NCBI GenBank assembly: GCA_021820465.1
Contig: JAKADP010000002.1
Coordinates: 48,456 to 112,455, forward strand
Reading direction: 5' to 3'
Source: Bacillota bacterium
GTDB lineage: Bacteria > Bacillota > Sulfobacillia > Sulfobacillales > JAIMBI01
Length of the DNA stretch: 64,000 nucleotides
The notes beneath the pieces were generated by a model. It did no database searches. It was not told where the DNA came from and saw only the letters and a list, made by a program, of their open reading frames with translations. Each line of letters starts with the position of its first letter. The stretch's first letter is position 1. Shown piece by piece: positions 35,649 to 43,883 of the stretch. The translations under genes were made by a program, and so were the position numbers.

Positions 35649-36794
35649 GTGCAGCGAGGGCCGTGGGGCGGATCCGAGGCCGAGGCAGCCGGCGGCCGCG
35701 ATGTTGGCCGGCTGGACACGCCAGCGGTGGTGGTGGATCGCGGAATCGCGGCGGCCAATCTCGAGCGCATGGCCGCCCGGGTCAGTGCGCGGCGCCAGGC
35801 GCTGTGGCCCCATGTCAAAACCCACAAGAGCCTAGCCTGGGCCCAGCGGCAGCTGGACTTGGGGGCCGGGGGTCTCATGGTGGCGAAGTTGGAGGAGGCG
35901 GTGCCGCTCGCCCGGCATGGGGTGCCTGCCGTGTATGTCGGCTACCCACTGGTGGGCCCCGGACCGGCCCGTCGGCTCACCCAGCTGGTGGCCGCCGGCC
36001 TCCAGGTGCGCGTGGCCGTGGATTCGCTGGCGGGGGTAGCCTGCCTCGCGGACGTGGCGCGCGCTACCAGTGCTCCGCTGGCCGCGCTGGTGGAGGTGGA
36101 CACCGGGTTTCAGCGGTGCGGCGTTGCGAGCGTCGACGACGCGGTCCAGCTTGCGGAGGCGCTCGCGGCCGCCGGGGTGCGGTACCAGGGGATCACCTGC
36201 TTTGGGGGGCACATTACTTGGCGCCTCTCCGACGACGAGCGGCGGGCGGCGGTGGTGGCGCAAAACCTGCTGCTGGCCCAGTGGTCCGAGGACCTCAGGG
36301 CGCGTGGGTGGGCCCCGGAGGTGGTGTCGGTGGGGGGGACCGTGCCGACCGGGCACCTGGATCTGCTGTCGTCCGCGACTGAGCTTCGGCCTGGGACCTA
36401 TATCTACAACGACGTGGCCACCGTCTTGGCCGGCGCCGCCCAGTGGGCCGACTGTGCCGCGTGGGTGTGGACCACGGTGGTCAGCACCCCGACCGCTGAC
36501 CGGGCCGTGGTGGACGCCGGCAGCAAGACCCTCTCGAGCGATGGCCCTGTGGCGGGCTCGTTTGGGCACGTGCGCGAACGGCCAGATGTGTTTGTCTCGT
36601 CGCTCTCAGAGGAGCACGGGGTGATTCGGGCGCGGGACGGCGGGGCCACGGGCCTCGAGGTGGGCGACCGCCTCTCCATCGTGCCCAATCACGTGTGCAC
36701 GATGATTAACCTGCACGACAACGTGCACTTGGTGGAGGGGCGGCGGGTCGTAGGGTCGCTCGCGGTCGACCTGCGGGGCATGATTCACTCATGA
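35649..36794 (+). CDS. D-threonine aldolase/D-serine dehydratase family PLP enzyme
   Basis: A 381-residue fold-type III (alanine racemase-like) PLP enzyme. The PLP Lys is in LWPHVKTHKS, the barrel includes VEVDTGFQRCGV, and the C-terminal metal site is VPNHVCTMINLHD, with His and Cys as in D-serine dehydratase. It should cleave or dehydrate D-3-hydroxy amino acids; the exact substrate cannot be fixed. GTG 35649 is the first plausible start, though AAAGGAGG (35626-35633) is 15 bases away. It ends tail to tail with codY. Confidence 0.82.
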   Translation: MQRGPWGGSEAEAAGGRDVGRLDTPAVVVDRGIAAANLERMAARVSARRQALWPHVKTHKSLAWAQRQLDLGAGGLMVAKLEEAVPLARHGVPAVYVGYPLVGPGPARRLTQLVAAGLQVRVAVDSLAGVACLADVARATSAPLAALVEVDTGFQRCGVASVDDAVQLAEALAAAGVRYQGITCFGGHITWRLSDDERRAAVVAQNLLLAQWSEDLRARGWAPEVVSVGGTVPTGHLDLLSSATELRPGTYIYNDVATVLAGAAQWADCAAWVWTTVVSTPTADRAVVDAGSKTLSSDGPVAGSFGHVRERPDVFVSSLSEEHGVIRARDGGATGLEVGDRLSIVPNHVCTMINLHDNVHLVEGRRVVGSLAVDLRGMIHS

Positions 36795-36833
36795 CCCGGC
36801 GAGCGACGCCAAGGCAACGCCCCACCCTGCCTC

Positions 36834-37475
36834 CTACAGGGTGAGATGCTCGAAGGCGGTGCGGAGCTGCTCGTTTAACACGCGGATGTGGGTGCCCTTC
36901 ATGCCAAGCGATCGCGTCTGGATGACCCCCGCGCTCTCCAGCTTGCGGAGCGCGTTGACGATGACCGACCGGGTAATGCCCATCTCATCCGCCACGTGAG
37001 ACGTCACGACCAACCCTTGATTGTCGTCGATTTCGGAAAACAGCCGCTGTGCGGCCATCAGCTCCGAGTAGGATAGAGCCTCGATCGCCGCCGATACCTG
37101 GGTCCGCTCGCGATCGCGGTTGGCGGAGCGCACCTCCCGCGCCCGGCCCATCACCAGGGCGATGATGGTGGAGCCGTATTCCGCCAGCAGCCAATCGTCG
37201 GGGGTGAGGCCCGACTCGGGCCGATGCAGGGTCAGGATGCCGGCGGGGCCGGATGGCCCCTGCAGGACCATCTTGGTGTTGGGCGTCGCGGTGCGTCCGG
37301 CGGCCGTTCCCGAGCCCCCGGCGCTGAGGGGCGTTTCGCCCAGCGGGGCCGTCACCTCCACGGCGCACCCCAGCGCTCGAGCCAACTCCTCCATGAAGGG
37401 CCGCAGGTCGTAGCTGTCGGGCACCCCGCGCCACAGTGCATCGGTCAGTTGCCGGAAGTCATCAAGCACAGCCAT
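36834..37475 (-). CDS. codY: CodY-family transcriptional regulator (short form)
   Basis: A 213-residue protein whose C-terminal winged helix (148-200) matches CodY closely: LFSEIDDNQGLVVTSHVAD, GITRSVIVNALRKLESAGVI and SLGMKGTHIRVL. Classical CodY has 259 residues and an N-terminal GAF domain binding branched-chain amino acids plus a GTP response; here the sensory part (1-115) is about 45 residues shorter and diverged. It probably represses nitrogen or peptide-use genes such as the divergent pxp operon. The ATG has GGAGGAGG upstream; further in-frame upstream residues are not CodY-like. Confidence 0.85.
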   Translation of the reverse strand: MAVLDDFRQLTDALWRGVPDSYDLRPFMEELARALGCAVEVTAPLGETPLSAGGSGTAAGRTATPNTKMVLQGPSGPAGILTLHRPESGLTPDDWLLAEYGSTIIALVMGRAREVRSANRDRERTQVSAAIEALSYSELMAAQRLFSEIDDNQGLVVTSHVADEMGITRSVIVNALRKLESAGVIQTRSLGMKGTHIRVLNEQLRTAFEHLTL

Positions 37476-37828
37476 CTGTCGTCCTCCTCCAATTTGTCGC
37501 GGCGCGCTCGGGTCTGCTGCCGCCCGATGCCCGCTTGCCAGGGCTCGCCGACGGGATGCCACGGCGGCCACCGGCTCACTTCGGGCTTGCCTCCACACTG
37601 ATTCGCAATATCACGGCATTTTGAGGTATTGCTCCCGATCCACTGTGCCTGAGCACTTACCGGTCGTAGTCACGGCACGTGGTCCTACCAGATCACATGT
37701 TACCATGAAGTAGTGGACCGGCAAGCCGCCGGCGGGAAATTGGCGAGTATTCGGTTGAGGTCGGTTGAGGATTGGGCGCTCTGACGTGATCGGTGTGGGG
37801 TCGGGACCCGAGCGGGCGGGAGGGGGCG
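37476..37828. promoter_or_regulatory. Intergenic control region between codY and pxpB
   Basis: This 353-base gap between divergent genes is visibly AT-richer than its surroundings. It contains a perfect tandem repeat of TCGGTTGAGG (37751-37760 and 37761-37770), a plus-strand extended -10 candidate TGTTACCAT (37698-37706) without a good -35, and a short GTGC/GCAC dyad at about 37647-37658. I found no match to the classical CodY box AATTTTCWGAAAATT and no coding frame. Confidence 0.5.
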
Positions 37829-38599
37829 GTGGGCGTGGCAGCTGGCGAAGAAGCGGGGTCGGCAAGCTCGAGCACCCTGCACGGCGGCTGGCCGCCGGTG
37901 CCCGCAGATGGATGGCACGCGGTGGTTCCCATGGGGGAGGGAGCCCTGCTGCTGCAGTGGGGTGGCGGGCTGGACCGCTCGCAGAACCAGAGAATCCATC
38001 GGCTGGCGAGGGCGCTCCGGCGGCCGGCCCCCCGGGGTGAGGCCGCATTGGGGGCCGTCGCGGGGTTTGATACGCTGCTGGTGGAATTTGACCCCGAACG
38101 ACTGACCGCCGACGCTGTGCTGTCGCGCGTTCGGTGGGCGGCGTGGGCCACCGAGCCGCCGGCGGCCCCGCGCCGCGTGGAGGTTCCGGTCTGCTACGGC
38201 GGAGCCTTAGGGCCCGACCTCGACGCCCTAGCCCACCACGTGGGCCTTCGCCCCGACACCGTGGTGCGCCTGCACGCCAACCGACCTTACCAGGTGTATT
38301 GCCTGGGGTTTCAAGCGGGGTTTCCGTACGCCGGTCCGCTCCCGGATGTGCTGGTCATGCCGCGGCGCGATCGGCCGGTGGCCCGCGTGCCCGCGGGTTC
38401 GGTGGCGGTCGCCGGGCGGCAGACCGGCGTGTACACGCGGCCCGGGCCGGGCGGATGGCACGTGGTGGGCACCACGCCCGTGAATTTGTTTGACCCCACC
38501 GCAAACCCGCCCACGCCGTATCGCCCAGGCGATGAGCTGTGGTTTCGGCCCGTGCCGCCCGAGGAGTTTGCCGCCTTGGCGCATGGTGGGAGGGAGTAG
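37829..38599 (+). CDS. pxpB: 5-oxoprolinase subunit B (KipI-like)
   Basis: A 256-residue protein of the PxpB/KipI family. The conserved block around RPYQVYCLGFQAGFPYAG, then MPRRDRPVARVPAGSVAVAG and TGVYTRPGPGGWHVVG, is diagnostic. With PxpC and PxpA it makes the ATP-dependent enzyme that opens 5-oxoproline to glutamate. GTG 37829 sits 5 bases after GGAGG; GTG 37835 is also in frame. The first 35 residues are unlike the family and may be an extension or a mis-set start. It is followed immediately by pxpC. Confidence 0.9.
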   Translation: MGVAAGEEAGSASSSTLHGGWPPVPADGWHAVVPMGEGALLLQWGGGLDRSQNQRIHRLARALRRPAPRGEAALGAVAGFDTLLVEFDPERLTADAVLSRVRWAAWATEPPAAPRRVEVPVCYGGALGPDLDALAHHVGLRPDTVVRLHANRPYQVYCLGFQAGFPYAGPLPDVLVMPRRDRPVARVPAGSVAVAGRQTGVYTRPGPGGWHVVGTTPVNLFDPTANPPTPYRPGDELWFRPVPPEEFAALAHGGRE

Positions 38600-39559
38600 G
38601 TGGGCCGGGTCGTCGAGGTGCTGGACGGGGGGCTGGCCACCACCATTCAGGACCAGGGCCGTCCGGCCGGCCCGGCCGTGGGGGTGGCGCCGGGCGGCGT
38701 CATGGACGCCTGGGCCGCGGGGTGGGCGAATGCGCTAGTCGGCAATCCCTTAGAGGCGGCTGTGCTGGAAGCCACGCTGCTGGGGCCGGCCCTTCGGTTT
38801 CCAGACGGGGCCGTCGTGGCGACGGCCGGGGCTGACATGGGAGTGCACGTGGACGGAGTGGCGGTTCCCCCGGGCCACGCGGTGCGGGTTCCTCCTGGCG
38901 GCGAACTGGCGGCGGGTGCGGCCCGGGTGGGCGCGCGCCTCTACTTAGCCGTGGACGGCGGCATTGCCAGCGCGTCCTGGATGGGCAGCCGGTCGGTGGA
39001 TCCCGCGGCGGGCTTCGGGCGGGCTCTGCGGCGCGGCGACCGGCTGCCACTGGGCGCGGCCGGGGGCCCCGCGGTCTGGGCGGACGCGGCAGGGACGACC
39101 TGCCTGGTGCGCGACGTGGTGCGCGTCACCGAGGGCCCGTCTGCAGGCGGTGGCTTGGTGGAGTGGCTGGCGGCCGGCCGGTACCACGTGTCCGTGCGGT
39201 CGGACCGGGTGGGGGTCCGTCTCGATCCCGAAGAGGTGGACCGCCAGACCCTCCCCCGCGTGTGGCCGGCGGACTGGGACCGCCACCTGTCCATGCCGAT
39301 GGTGACGGGGGCGGTGCAGCTGACACCGGACGGCACTTGCCTGGTTCTGATGGCGGCGCGGGGGGTGTTGGGAGGGTATCCCGTCCCGGCCGTGGTGGCC
39401 GCGGCAGATCGGCCGGTGCTGGCGCAGGCGGTGCCGGGCGCCCCCCTGCGGATGGTGGTGGTATCTCAGGAGGAGGCGCGGGAGGCGTGGGCGCGTCTGC
39501 AGGCCGGGGCGCCGTGGCGATCGAGGGAAGGTGGAGGAGGGTCGAGGGGATGGAAATGA
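38600..39559 (+). CDS. pxpC: 5-oxoprolinase subunit C (KipA-like)
   Basis: A 319-residue protein of the PxpC/KipA biotin-dependent carboxylase-like family, with VLDGGLATTIQDQGRP at the start, GVAPGGVMDAWAAGWAN, and RSDRVGVRLDPEEV in the middle. It forms a complex with PxpB. The GTG start follows the pxpB stop without a gap and has GGGAGGG upstream. The last 25 residues, Gly/Arg-rich, run over the pxpA start and are probably not conserved. Confidence 0.9.
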   Translation: MGRVVEVLDGGLATTIQDQGRPAGPAVGVAPGGVMDAWAAGWANALVGNPLEAAVLEATLLGPALRFPDGAVVATAGADMGVHVDGVAVPPGHAVRVPPGGELAAGAARVGARLYLAVDGGIASASWMGSRSVDPAAGFGRALRRGDRLPLGAAGGPAVWADAAGTTCLVRDVVRVTEGPSAGGGLVEWLAAGRYHVSVRSDRVGVRLDPEEVDRQTLPRVWPADWDRHLSMPMVTGAVQLTPDGTCLVLMAARGVLGGYPVPAVVAAADRPVLAQAVPGAPLRMVVVSQEEAREAWARLQAGAPWRSREGGGGSRGWK

Positions 39560-40320
39560 GCCTGACGGCGGACTTAGGGGAAAGCTTTGGCCGGTGGCGG
39601 ATGGGCGATGACGAGGTGCTGCTCGGCGTCGTGACGTCGGCCAGCGTGGCCTGCGGGTTTCATGCCGGCGATCCGATGGTCATGGACCGCACCGTGCGCC
39701 TGGCGGGCGCCCGCGGCGTGGGCGTCGGGGCGCACCCGGGCTACCGGGACCTGGAGGGGTTCGGGCGGCGGAATCTGGAGCTGTCGCGCGACGAGATTCG
39801 CACGGCCGTGGTGTATCAGGTCGGCGCGCTCTCGGCGTTCTGCCGGGCGGCGGGCATCCGCCTGGAGCACGTCAAGCCGCACGGCCAGCTGTACAACCGG
39901 GCGCTGGTCGACCAGGCGGTGGCGGAGGCCATCGTGGCCGGGGTGGCGGAGGCCGGAGGCCGCCTGCCGGTGGTGGCGGCAGGAGGAGCGCTGGCCGGCG
40001 CCGCGCGGGCCGCGGGCTTGCCGGTGGCGGTGGAAGCTTATGTGGACCGGCGCTATGCGCCCGACGGCACCTTGGTGCCGCGGACAGAACCCGGCGCCGT
40101 GCTGACCGATCCGGCGGAGGTGGTGGCTCAAGCGCGAGCACTGGCCTGCGAAGGACGCGTGCGGGCGATGGGCGGCCAGTGGATCTCGGTGGCGCCGCAT
40201 ACGCTGGTGGTGCACGGCGACACCCCCGACGCGCCGCGCCTGGCCCGGCTGGTGAAAGATGCGCTGGCGGGGCTGGGCGTCCGCTGGGCTCCCCTGGCGG
40301 ACGTTCTGGCGGCACGGTGA
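39550..40320 (+). CDS. pxpA: 5-oxoprolinase subunit A (LamB/YcsF family)
   Basis: A 256-residue LamB/YcsF protein: SLTADLGESFGRWRMGDDE at the start, SVACGFHAGDPMVM, GAHPGYRDLEGFGRR and VKPHGQLYNRAL are all family hallmarks. It completes the PxpABC 5-oxoprolinase, which recycles pyroglutamate to glutamate. ATG 39550 or 39556 is possible; GGAGGAGGG lies at 39533-39541. It overlaps pxpC by 10 bases. The gene order B-C-A with CodY divergent suggests nitrogen control. Confidence 0.93.
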   Translation: MEMSLTADLGESFGRWRMGDDEVLLGVVTSASVACGFHAGDPMVMDRTVRLAGARGVGVGAHPGYRDLEGFGRRNLELSRDEIRTAVVYQVGALSAFCRAAGIRLEHVKPHGQLYNRALVDQAVAEAIVAGVAEAGGRLPVVAAGGALAGAARAAGLPVAVEAYVDRRYAPDGTLVPRTEPGAVLTDPAEVVAQARALACEGRVRAMGGQWISVAPHTLVVHGDTPDAPRLARLVKDALAGLGVRWAPLADVLAAR

Positions 40321-40381
40321 ATCCCAAGCCGCCCTAGAGGCGTTTAAGGAGCAAGGCGAGCGGCAGGCAGGAGGGGTGTCG

Positions 40382-42148
40382 GTGGGGGGCCGGGCGCGGT
40401 GGATCGTGGGAGCCGTGATGCTGGCCGCGGTGGCCACTGGGGCGGGGGGCTGCCGCTGGGCGGCCCTCGGGCCGCCCCCGCCGGTTCCTCCCTTCCATCC
40501 GGGGGTGCTGCGGGCCGAGCAGCTGCCGACGATTTGGCCGGGGCCCGCGCCCGGGCCCCTGGTGCTGCGGCGCATCGTGGTGATGAGCCGCAGCACGTGG
40601 TGGGGTGTGACGCAGGGACCGGGCGGGGGCAGTGGCCTCTTGGAAACCCAGGACGCCGGCCGGACCTGGCGGGAGCATTACCGGACGGGCCTGCCCGTGA
40701 CCGCGCTGCAGTTTCTCAGCGCACGCGAGGGATACGCGGTGGAAAATGGGTGCGGCGTCGGGCAGTGCCAAACCTCAGCCCTGCTGCGCACCCGCGATGG
40801 CGGGCGGCGGTGGTCCACCACGTATGCCACCCATCGCCGCGAACTGGCCAGCCTGTCGTTCGTGTCGGCGGAGTGGGGGTACCGCGTGGCCAAGAGCGGG
40901 CGCCAGCCGTGGGTGCTCGGGTTTAGTGCGGACGGGGGGGCCACCTGGGTCTCGCGGTCGTTCCCCTGCCCGGGATCCCCCACCTCCGTCGCGGTGAGCT
41001 TTGTGACGCGCGGCGGCGGCTATCTGGCGTGTGGCCCTCCGGCATCCGACCCCACCGGGGCGACGGCTGTGTGGGTCACCCACGACGGGGGCCTCCGGTG
41101 GGCGCTGGCGGGCACGGCGGCCTCCGGGGAGGTGACGGGCCTCACGTTCGTGAGCGGATCCGTGGGGTACTTGGGGACGCGTGCCGGGCTCTGGGTGACG
41201 CGGGACGGGGGCCGTGCGTGGGCGGTGGCCCGCCGCCCACAGATAGCGGCCGGCCAGGGCGTCGCCTCGCTGGGGCGCATGGGGCGCCAGGTCTACCTGC
41301 TGTCGGCGGGCCGGGCGTGGGCCGTGAGCGCCCGGGGCGCATGGTCCTCCCTGTATCCGCTGCCCAACCCGCATACCGCGGTCGTGTGGCCCACGGCTCA
41401 GCAGGGCTACGGGGTGGGCGAGGCCGGCGCGCCCACGGCGGTTATGGCGGGCACGCCCGGGCGGCGGGGGTGGACCACGGTGGGCTACCTACCCGGGCCC
41501 GCCCGCACTCTGGTGTCCGCGTCCTCCCGCACGCTCTGGGCGGTGGATCCCCGCTGGTACGTCAGTCGAGACGGCGGCCGAACCTGGCAGACGCCAGCCC
41601 TGCCCGGAGCCGCCGTAGCTACCGATGCGTCGGCTTGTGGCCGCTATGGCTTTGTGCTCATGGGCCGGCGCACGGTGCGCGTGACCACCAATGGCGGGAG
41701 GAGCGTGGGACCCGCGGAGCACTTGCCGTTCGCGGCCACCAGCGTGGCGTGTCAGGCGCCCAGGGTGGGCTTCGCTCTGGGGCGGCCCGCGGGCGCCACC
41801 GTGCGGGGCCCGGGGGGCAAGCGCGTGCACGTGGCTCCCGGCGCCGTGTACCTGTGGCGCACGACGGATGGGGGAGCCACCTGGATGCCGTCTCAGCTGC
41901 CGCCGGTCCTGAACATGGCCGCGCCCACCATGGTGCGGTTCCTCGGGCCGCGATTGGGGTGGATGTGGTCCGCCAACGGATACTGGCTCACGCGCAACGG
42001 CGGCCAAAGCTGGGTCGCACGCGCCATGCCCGCCGGCGTGCTGATCCGGTCGCTCGCGTTTGACAGTCCGACCGCCGCCGTGGTGGTGGTGAATACCGGC
42101 GTCTATACCACCTCCGACGGGGGTCGAACCTGGGTGCCGGTGTCGTGA
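40382..42148 (+). CDS. YCF48/BNR-type beta-propeller lipoprotein
   Basis: A 588-residue exported protein. A short signal peptide ends in a lipobox-like AGGC, so C24 would be lipidated. The rest is a repeated beta-propeller with many Asp-box/BNR-like units, e.g. TQDAGRTWREHY, TRDGGRRWSTTY, SADGGATWVSRS, TRDGGRAWAVAR, SRDGGRTWQTPA, TTDGGATWMPSQ and TSDGGRTWVPVS: at least nine in all. YCF48-type propellers act as assembly scaffolds or as glycan-recognising domains. GTG 40382 is 7 bases after AGGAGG. The stop overlaps the YihY gene. Confidence 0.8.
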   Translation: MGGRARWIVGAVMLAAVATGAGGCRWAALGPPPPVPPFHPGVLRAEQLPTIWPGPAPGPLVLRRIVVMSRSTWWGVTQGPGGGSGLLETQDAGRTWREHYRTGLPVTALQFLSAREGYAVENGCGVGQCQTSALLRTRDGGRRWSTTYATHRRELASLSFVSAEWGYRVAKSGRQPWVLGFSADGGATWVSRSFPCPGSPTSVAVSFVTRGGGYLACGPPASDPTGATAVWVTHDGGLRWALAGTAASGEVTGLTFVSGSVGYLGTRAGLWVTRDGGRAWAVARRPQIAAGQGVASLGRMGRQVYLLSAGRAWAVSARGAWSSLYPLPNPHTAVVWPTAQQGYGVGEAGAPTAVMAGTPGRRGWTTVGYLPGPARTLVSASSRTLWAVDPRWYVSRDGGRTWQTPALPGAAVATDASACGRYGFVLMGRRTVRVTTNGGRSVGPAEHLPFAATSVACQAPRVGFALGRPAGATVRGPGGKRVHVAPGAVYLWRTTDGGATWMPSQLPPVLNMAAPTMVRFLGPRLGWMWSANGYWLTRNGGQSWVARAMPAGVLIRSLAFDSPTAAVVVVNTGVYTTSDGGRTWVPVS

Positions 42149-43017
42149 AGACGGCGTGGGGCTACCTGAAGCAGCTGGCGCAGCGGGTGGCGCGGGACGA
42201 CGTCGGCGCCTATGCCGCCGCGCTGTCGTATAACTTTTCCTTCGCCCTCCTGCCGCTCTTGCTGTTTGCCACGGCGCTCCTCGCCTTCCTGCGCTTCAGC
42301 GACCCGGTGGGCGTCCTGACCGCGCCCCTGGCGGGCGTGGTGCCGAAGAACGTGCTGGGGCTCGTGTCCGCCGCACTGGCGGGGGTCGTGCGCCACAAGA
42401 GCCCGACCGTGCTGTCGCTAGGCTTTGTGGGCTTCGTGTGGGGCATGTCGGGCGCGTTTCGGCAAGTCATCGACGCGGTGAACCACGCGTACGAATTTCG
42501 CTTCCCGTTCCGCCGGCGATCCTGGGAACTTTACGGCTTGTCCGTCCTGTTGGGCATGACCGTCGGGTCGCTGTTGGTGGCGGGGCTGGCCCTGTCGGTG
42601 CTGGGCCCCCAAGCCATCAGCGGGCTGGCCACGGCAGTGGTGGACCGCCCGCCGCCGCGGCTGGCACTGGCGGTGCTGCACTGGGGCGTGCTGGCCGCGA
42701 TGTTGTGGGTGGCACTGTCCGTGCTGTACGCCGTCGCGCCGGACCGGCCGCAGCGCTTTCGCTGGTATACGCCGGGCACGTTGGTGGCGCTCATCGCGTG
42801 GGCTGTCCTGTCGATTGCCTTCCGGCAGTACACCACCCGGGTCAACACGTTTGGGGTGTACGGCACGCTGGGCGCGATGATTCTTCTGCTGCTGTATCTC
42901 TATCTCTTTGGCTTTCTGCTGTTGGTGGGTGCGGAAGTCAATGCGCTGGCCGCAGCGCCCGCCGGCCCCGAAGGGCCGGCGGGAGAGCCGCGCCCCCGCG
43001 ATCCCCTCACGCGCTAG
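42145..43017 (+). CDS. YihY/BrkB-family membrane protein
   Basis: A 290-residue protein with about six transmembrane segments and the family features AYAAALSYNFSFALLPLLLF, GMSGAFRQVIDAVNHAY and, near the end, TFGVYGTLGAMILLLLYLY. The family was once called ribonuclease BN; that activity belongs to another protein, and the true role, possibly transport or envelope biogenesis, is unknown. It is translationally coupled to the upstream lipoprotein (GTGA), and its end overlaps the convergent slipin gene by 11 bases. Confidence 0.85.
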   Translation: MKTAWGYLKQLAQRVARDDVGAYAAALSYNFSFALLPLLLFATALLAFLRFSDPVGVLTAPLAGVVPKNVLGLVSAALAGVVRHKSPTVLSLGFVGFVWGMSGAFRQVIDAVNHAYEFRFPFRRRSWELYGLSVLLGMTVGSLLVAGLALSVLGPQAISGLATAVVDRPPPRLALAVLHWGVLAAMLWVALSVLYAVAPDRPQRFRWYTPGTLVALIAWAVLSIAFRQYTTRVNTFGVYGTLGAMILLLLYLYLFGFLLLVGAEVNALAAAPAGPEGPAGEPRPRDPLTR

Positions 43018-43801
43018 CCGTGGGCTCCGGATCCGGGGCTGGCGCCATGTCCCGCGCATCGGTCGAGGCAATGCCGCGCAGCATGTCGGTCAGCTCGGTG
43101 GGAATGAACAGCAGCGTGTTCTGCTCGGACTTCACGGCTTCCAGCAGCACATTCAAGCCCCGAAGCCGGAAGGCGGTCGTCGAATGCTCATAAAGGCGCG
43201 CCGCCTTCACGAACTCCTCGGCCGCAATGACCTCGGCCTCCCCGTAAATGCGCCGCGCTTCTTTTTCGGCCTGCGCCTGCGCCTTGCGGGACAGGACGTC
43301 CTGCAGGGAGGCGGGAATCTCGATGTCGCGGATCTCCACGTTTTGCACCGCAATGCCCCACGACTCCGCCCGCTCCCGAATCTGCTCGGCAATGCGCTCG
43401 TCCAGCTGCCGCTGGTCCGACAGCAGCTGCTCGAGGTCGCTGCGGCTCACGATGTCGCGCAGCGTGGTCTGGGCGGCCAGATCGATGGTCGCTTGGTAGT
43501 TCTTGACCTCAAGCGCCGCGCGCGTGACGTCCGCCACCCGCCAAAACAGCACGGCCAGCAGCGTGACCGGCACCTTGTCCTTGGAGAGCGTGCCCTCGGT
43601 GCGAAACTCCGTCGTGGTGATGCGCTTGTCGATGATCATGGCGCGCTGAAAGCCGAACAGCACAAACCGGATGCCTGGGCCGCGATTGCCGACATAGCGG
43701 CCCAGGGTAAACACCAGCATCTCGTCCCACTGCTTGATAATTTTCAGCGACAGCAGTCCCCAGAGAACCACAATGGCCAAGACAATGTACAGCCCGCTCA
43801 T
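43007..43801 (-). CDS. Slipin (SPFH/stomatin-family protein)
   Basis: A 264-residue SPFH protein. An N-terminal hydrophobic anchor (YIVLAIVVLWGLLSLK) precedes the band-7 core with LGRYVGNRGPGIRFVLFGF and ITTTEFRTEGTLSKDKVPV, then a long coiled coil (SRKAQAQAEKEARRIYGEAEV). Slipins scaffold membrane microdomains and are often paired with an NfeD membrane protease, not seen here. AAGGAG precedes the ATG. Confidence 0.87.
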   Translation of the reverse strand: MSGLYIVLAIVVLWGLLSLKIIKQWDEMLVFTLGRYVGNRGPGIRFVLFGFQRAMIIDKRITTTEFRTEGTLSKDKVPVTLLAVLFWRVADVTRAALEVKNYQATIDLAAQTTLRDIVSRSDLEQLLSDQRQLDERIAEQIRERAESWGIAVQNVEIRDIEIPASLQDVLSRKAQAQAEKEARRIYGEAEVIAAEEFVKAARLYEHSTTAFRLRGLNVLLEAVKSEQNTLLFIPTELTDMLRGIASTDARDMAPAPDPEPTASA

Positions 43802-43854
43802 GTCCGGTGCTCCTTTGCGGATGGTGCGGCGGCCGGTTCGGATGCCGTCGCCTC

Positions 43855-43883
43855 AGCATAGCACCGGCAGGCGTGGGCGTCAG
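43855..43883 (-). promoter_or_regulatory. Candidate slipin promoter within the end of the PBP2 gene
   Basis: On the minus strand, CTGACG (reverse of 43878-43883) and TATGCT (reverse of 43855-43860) are 17 bases apart, about 55 bases before the slipin start. The -35 overlaps the final codons of the PBP2 gene, so slipin could be expressed independently. Confidence 0.4.

Noticed and set aside
37713-37999. Small frames in the codY-pxpB gap
   Set aside because: No ribosome site or conserved pattern, composition unlike neighbouring genes; the gap is better explained as regulatory.
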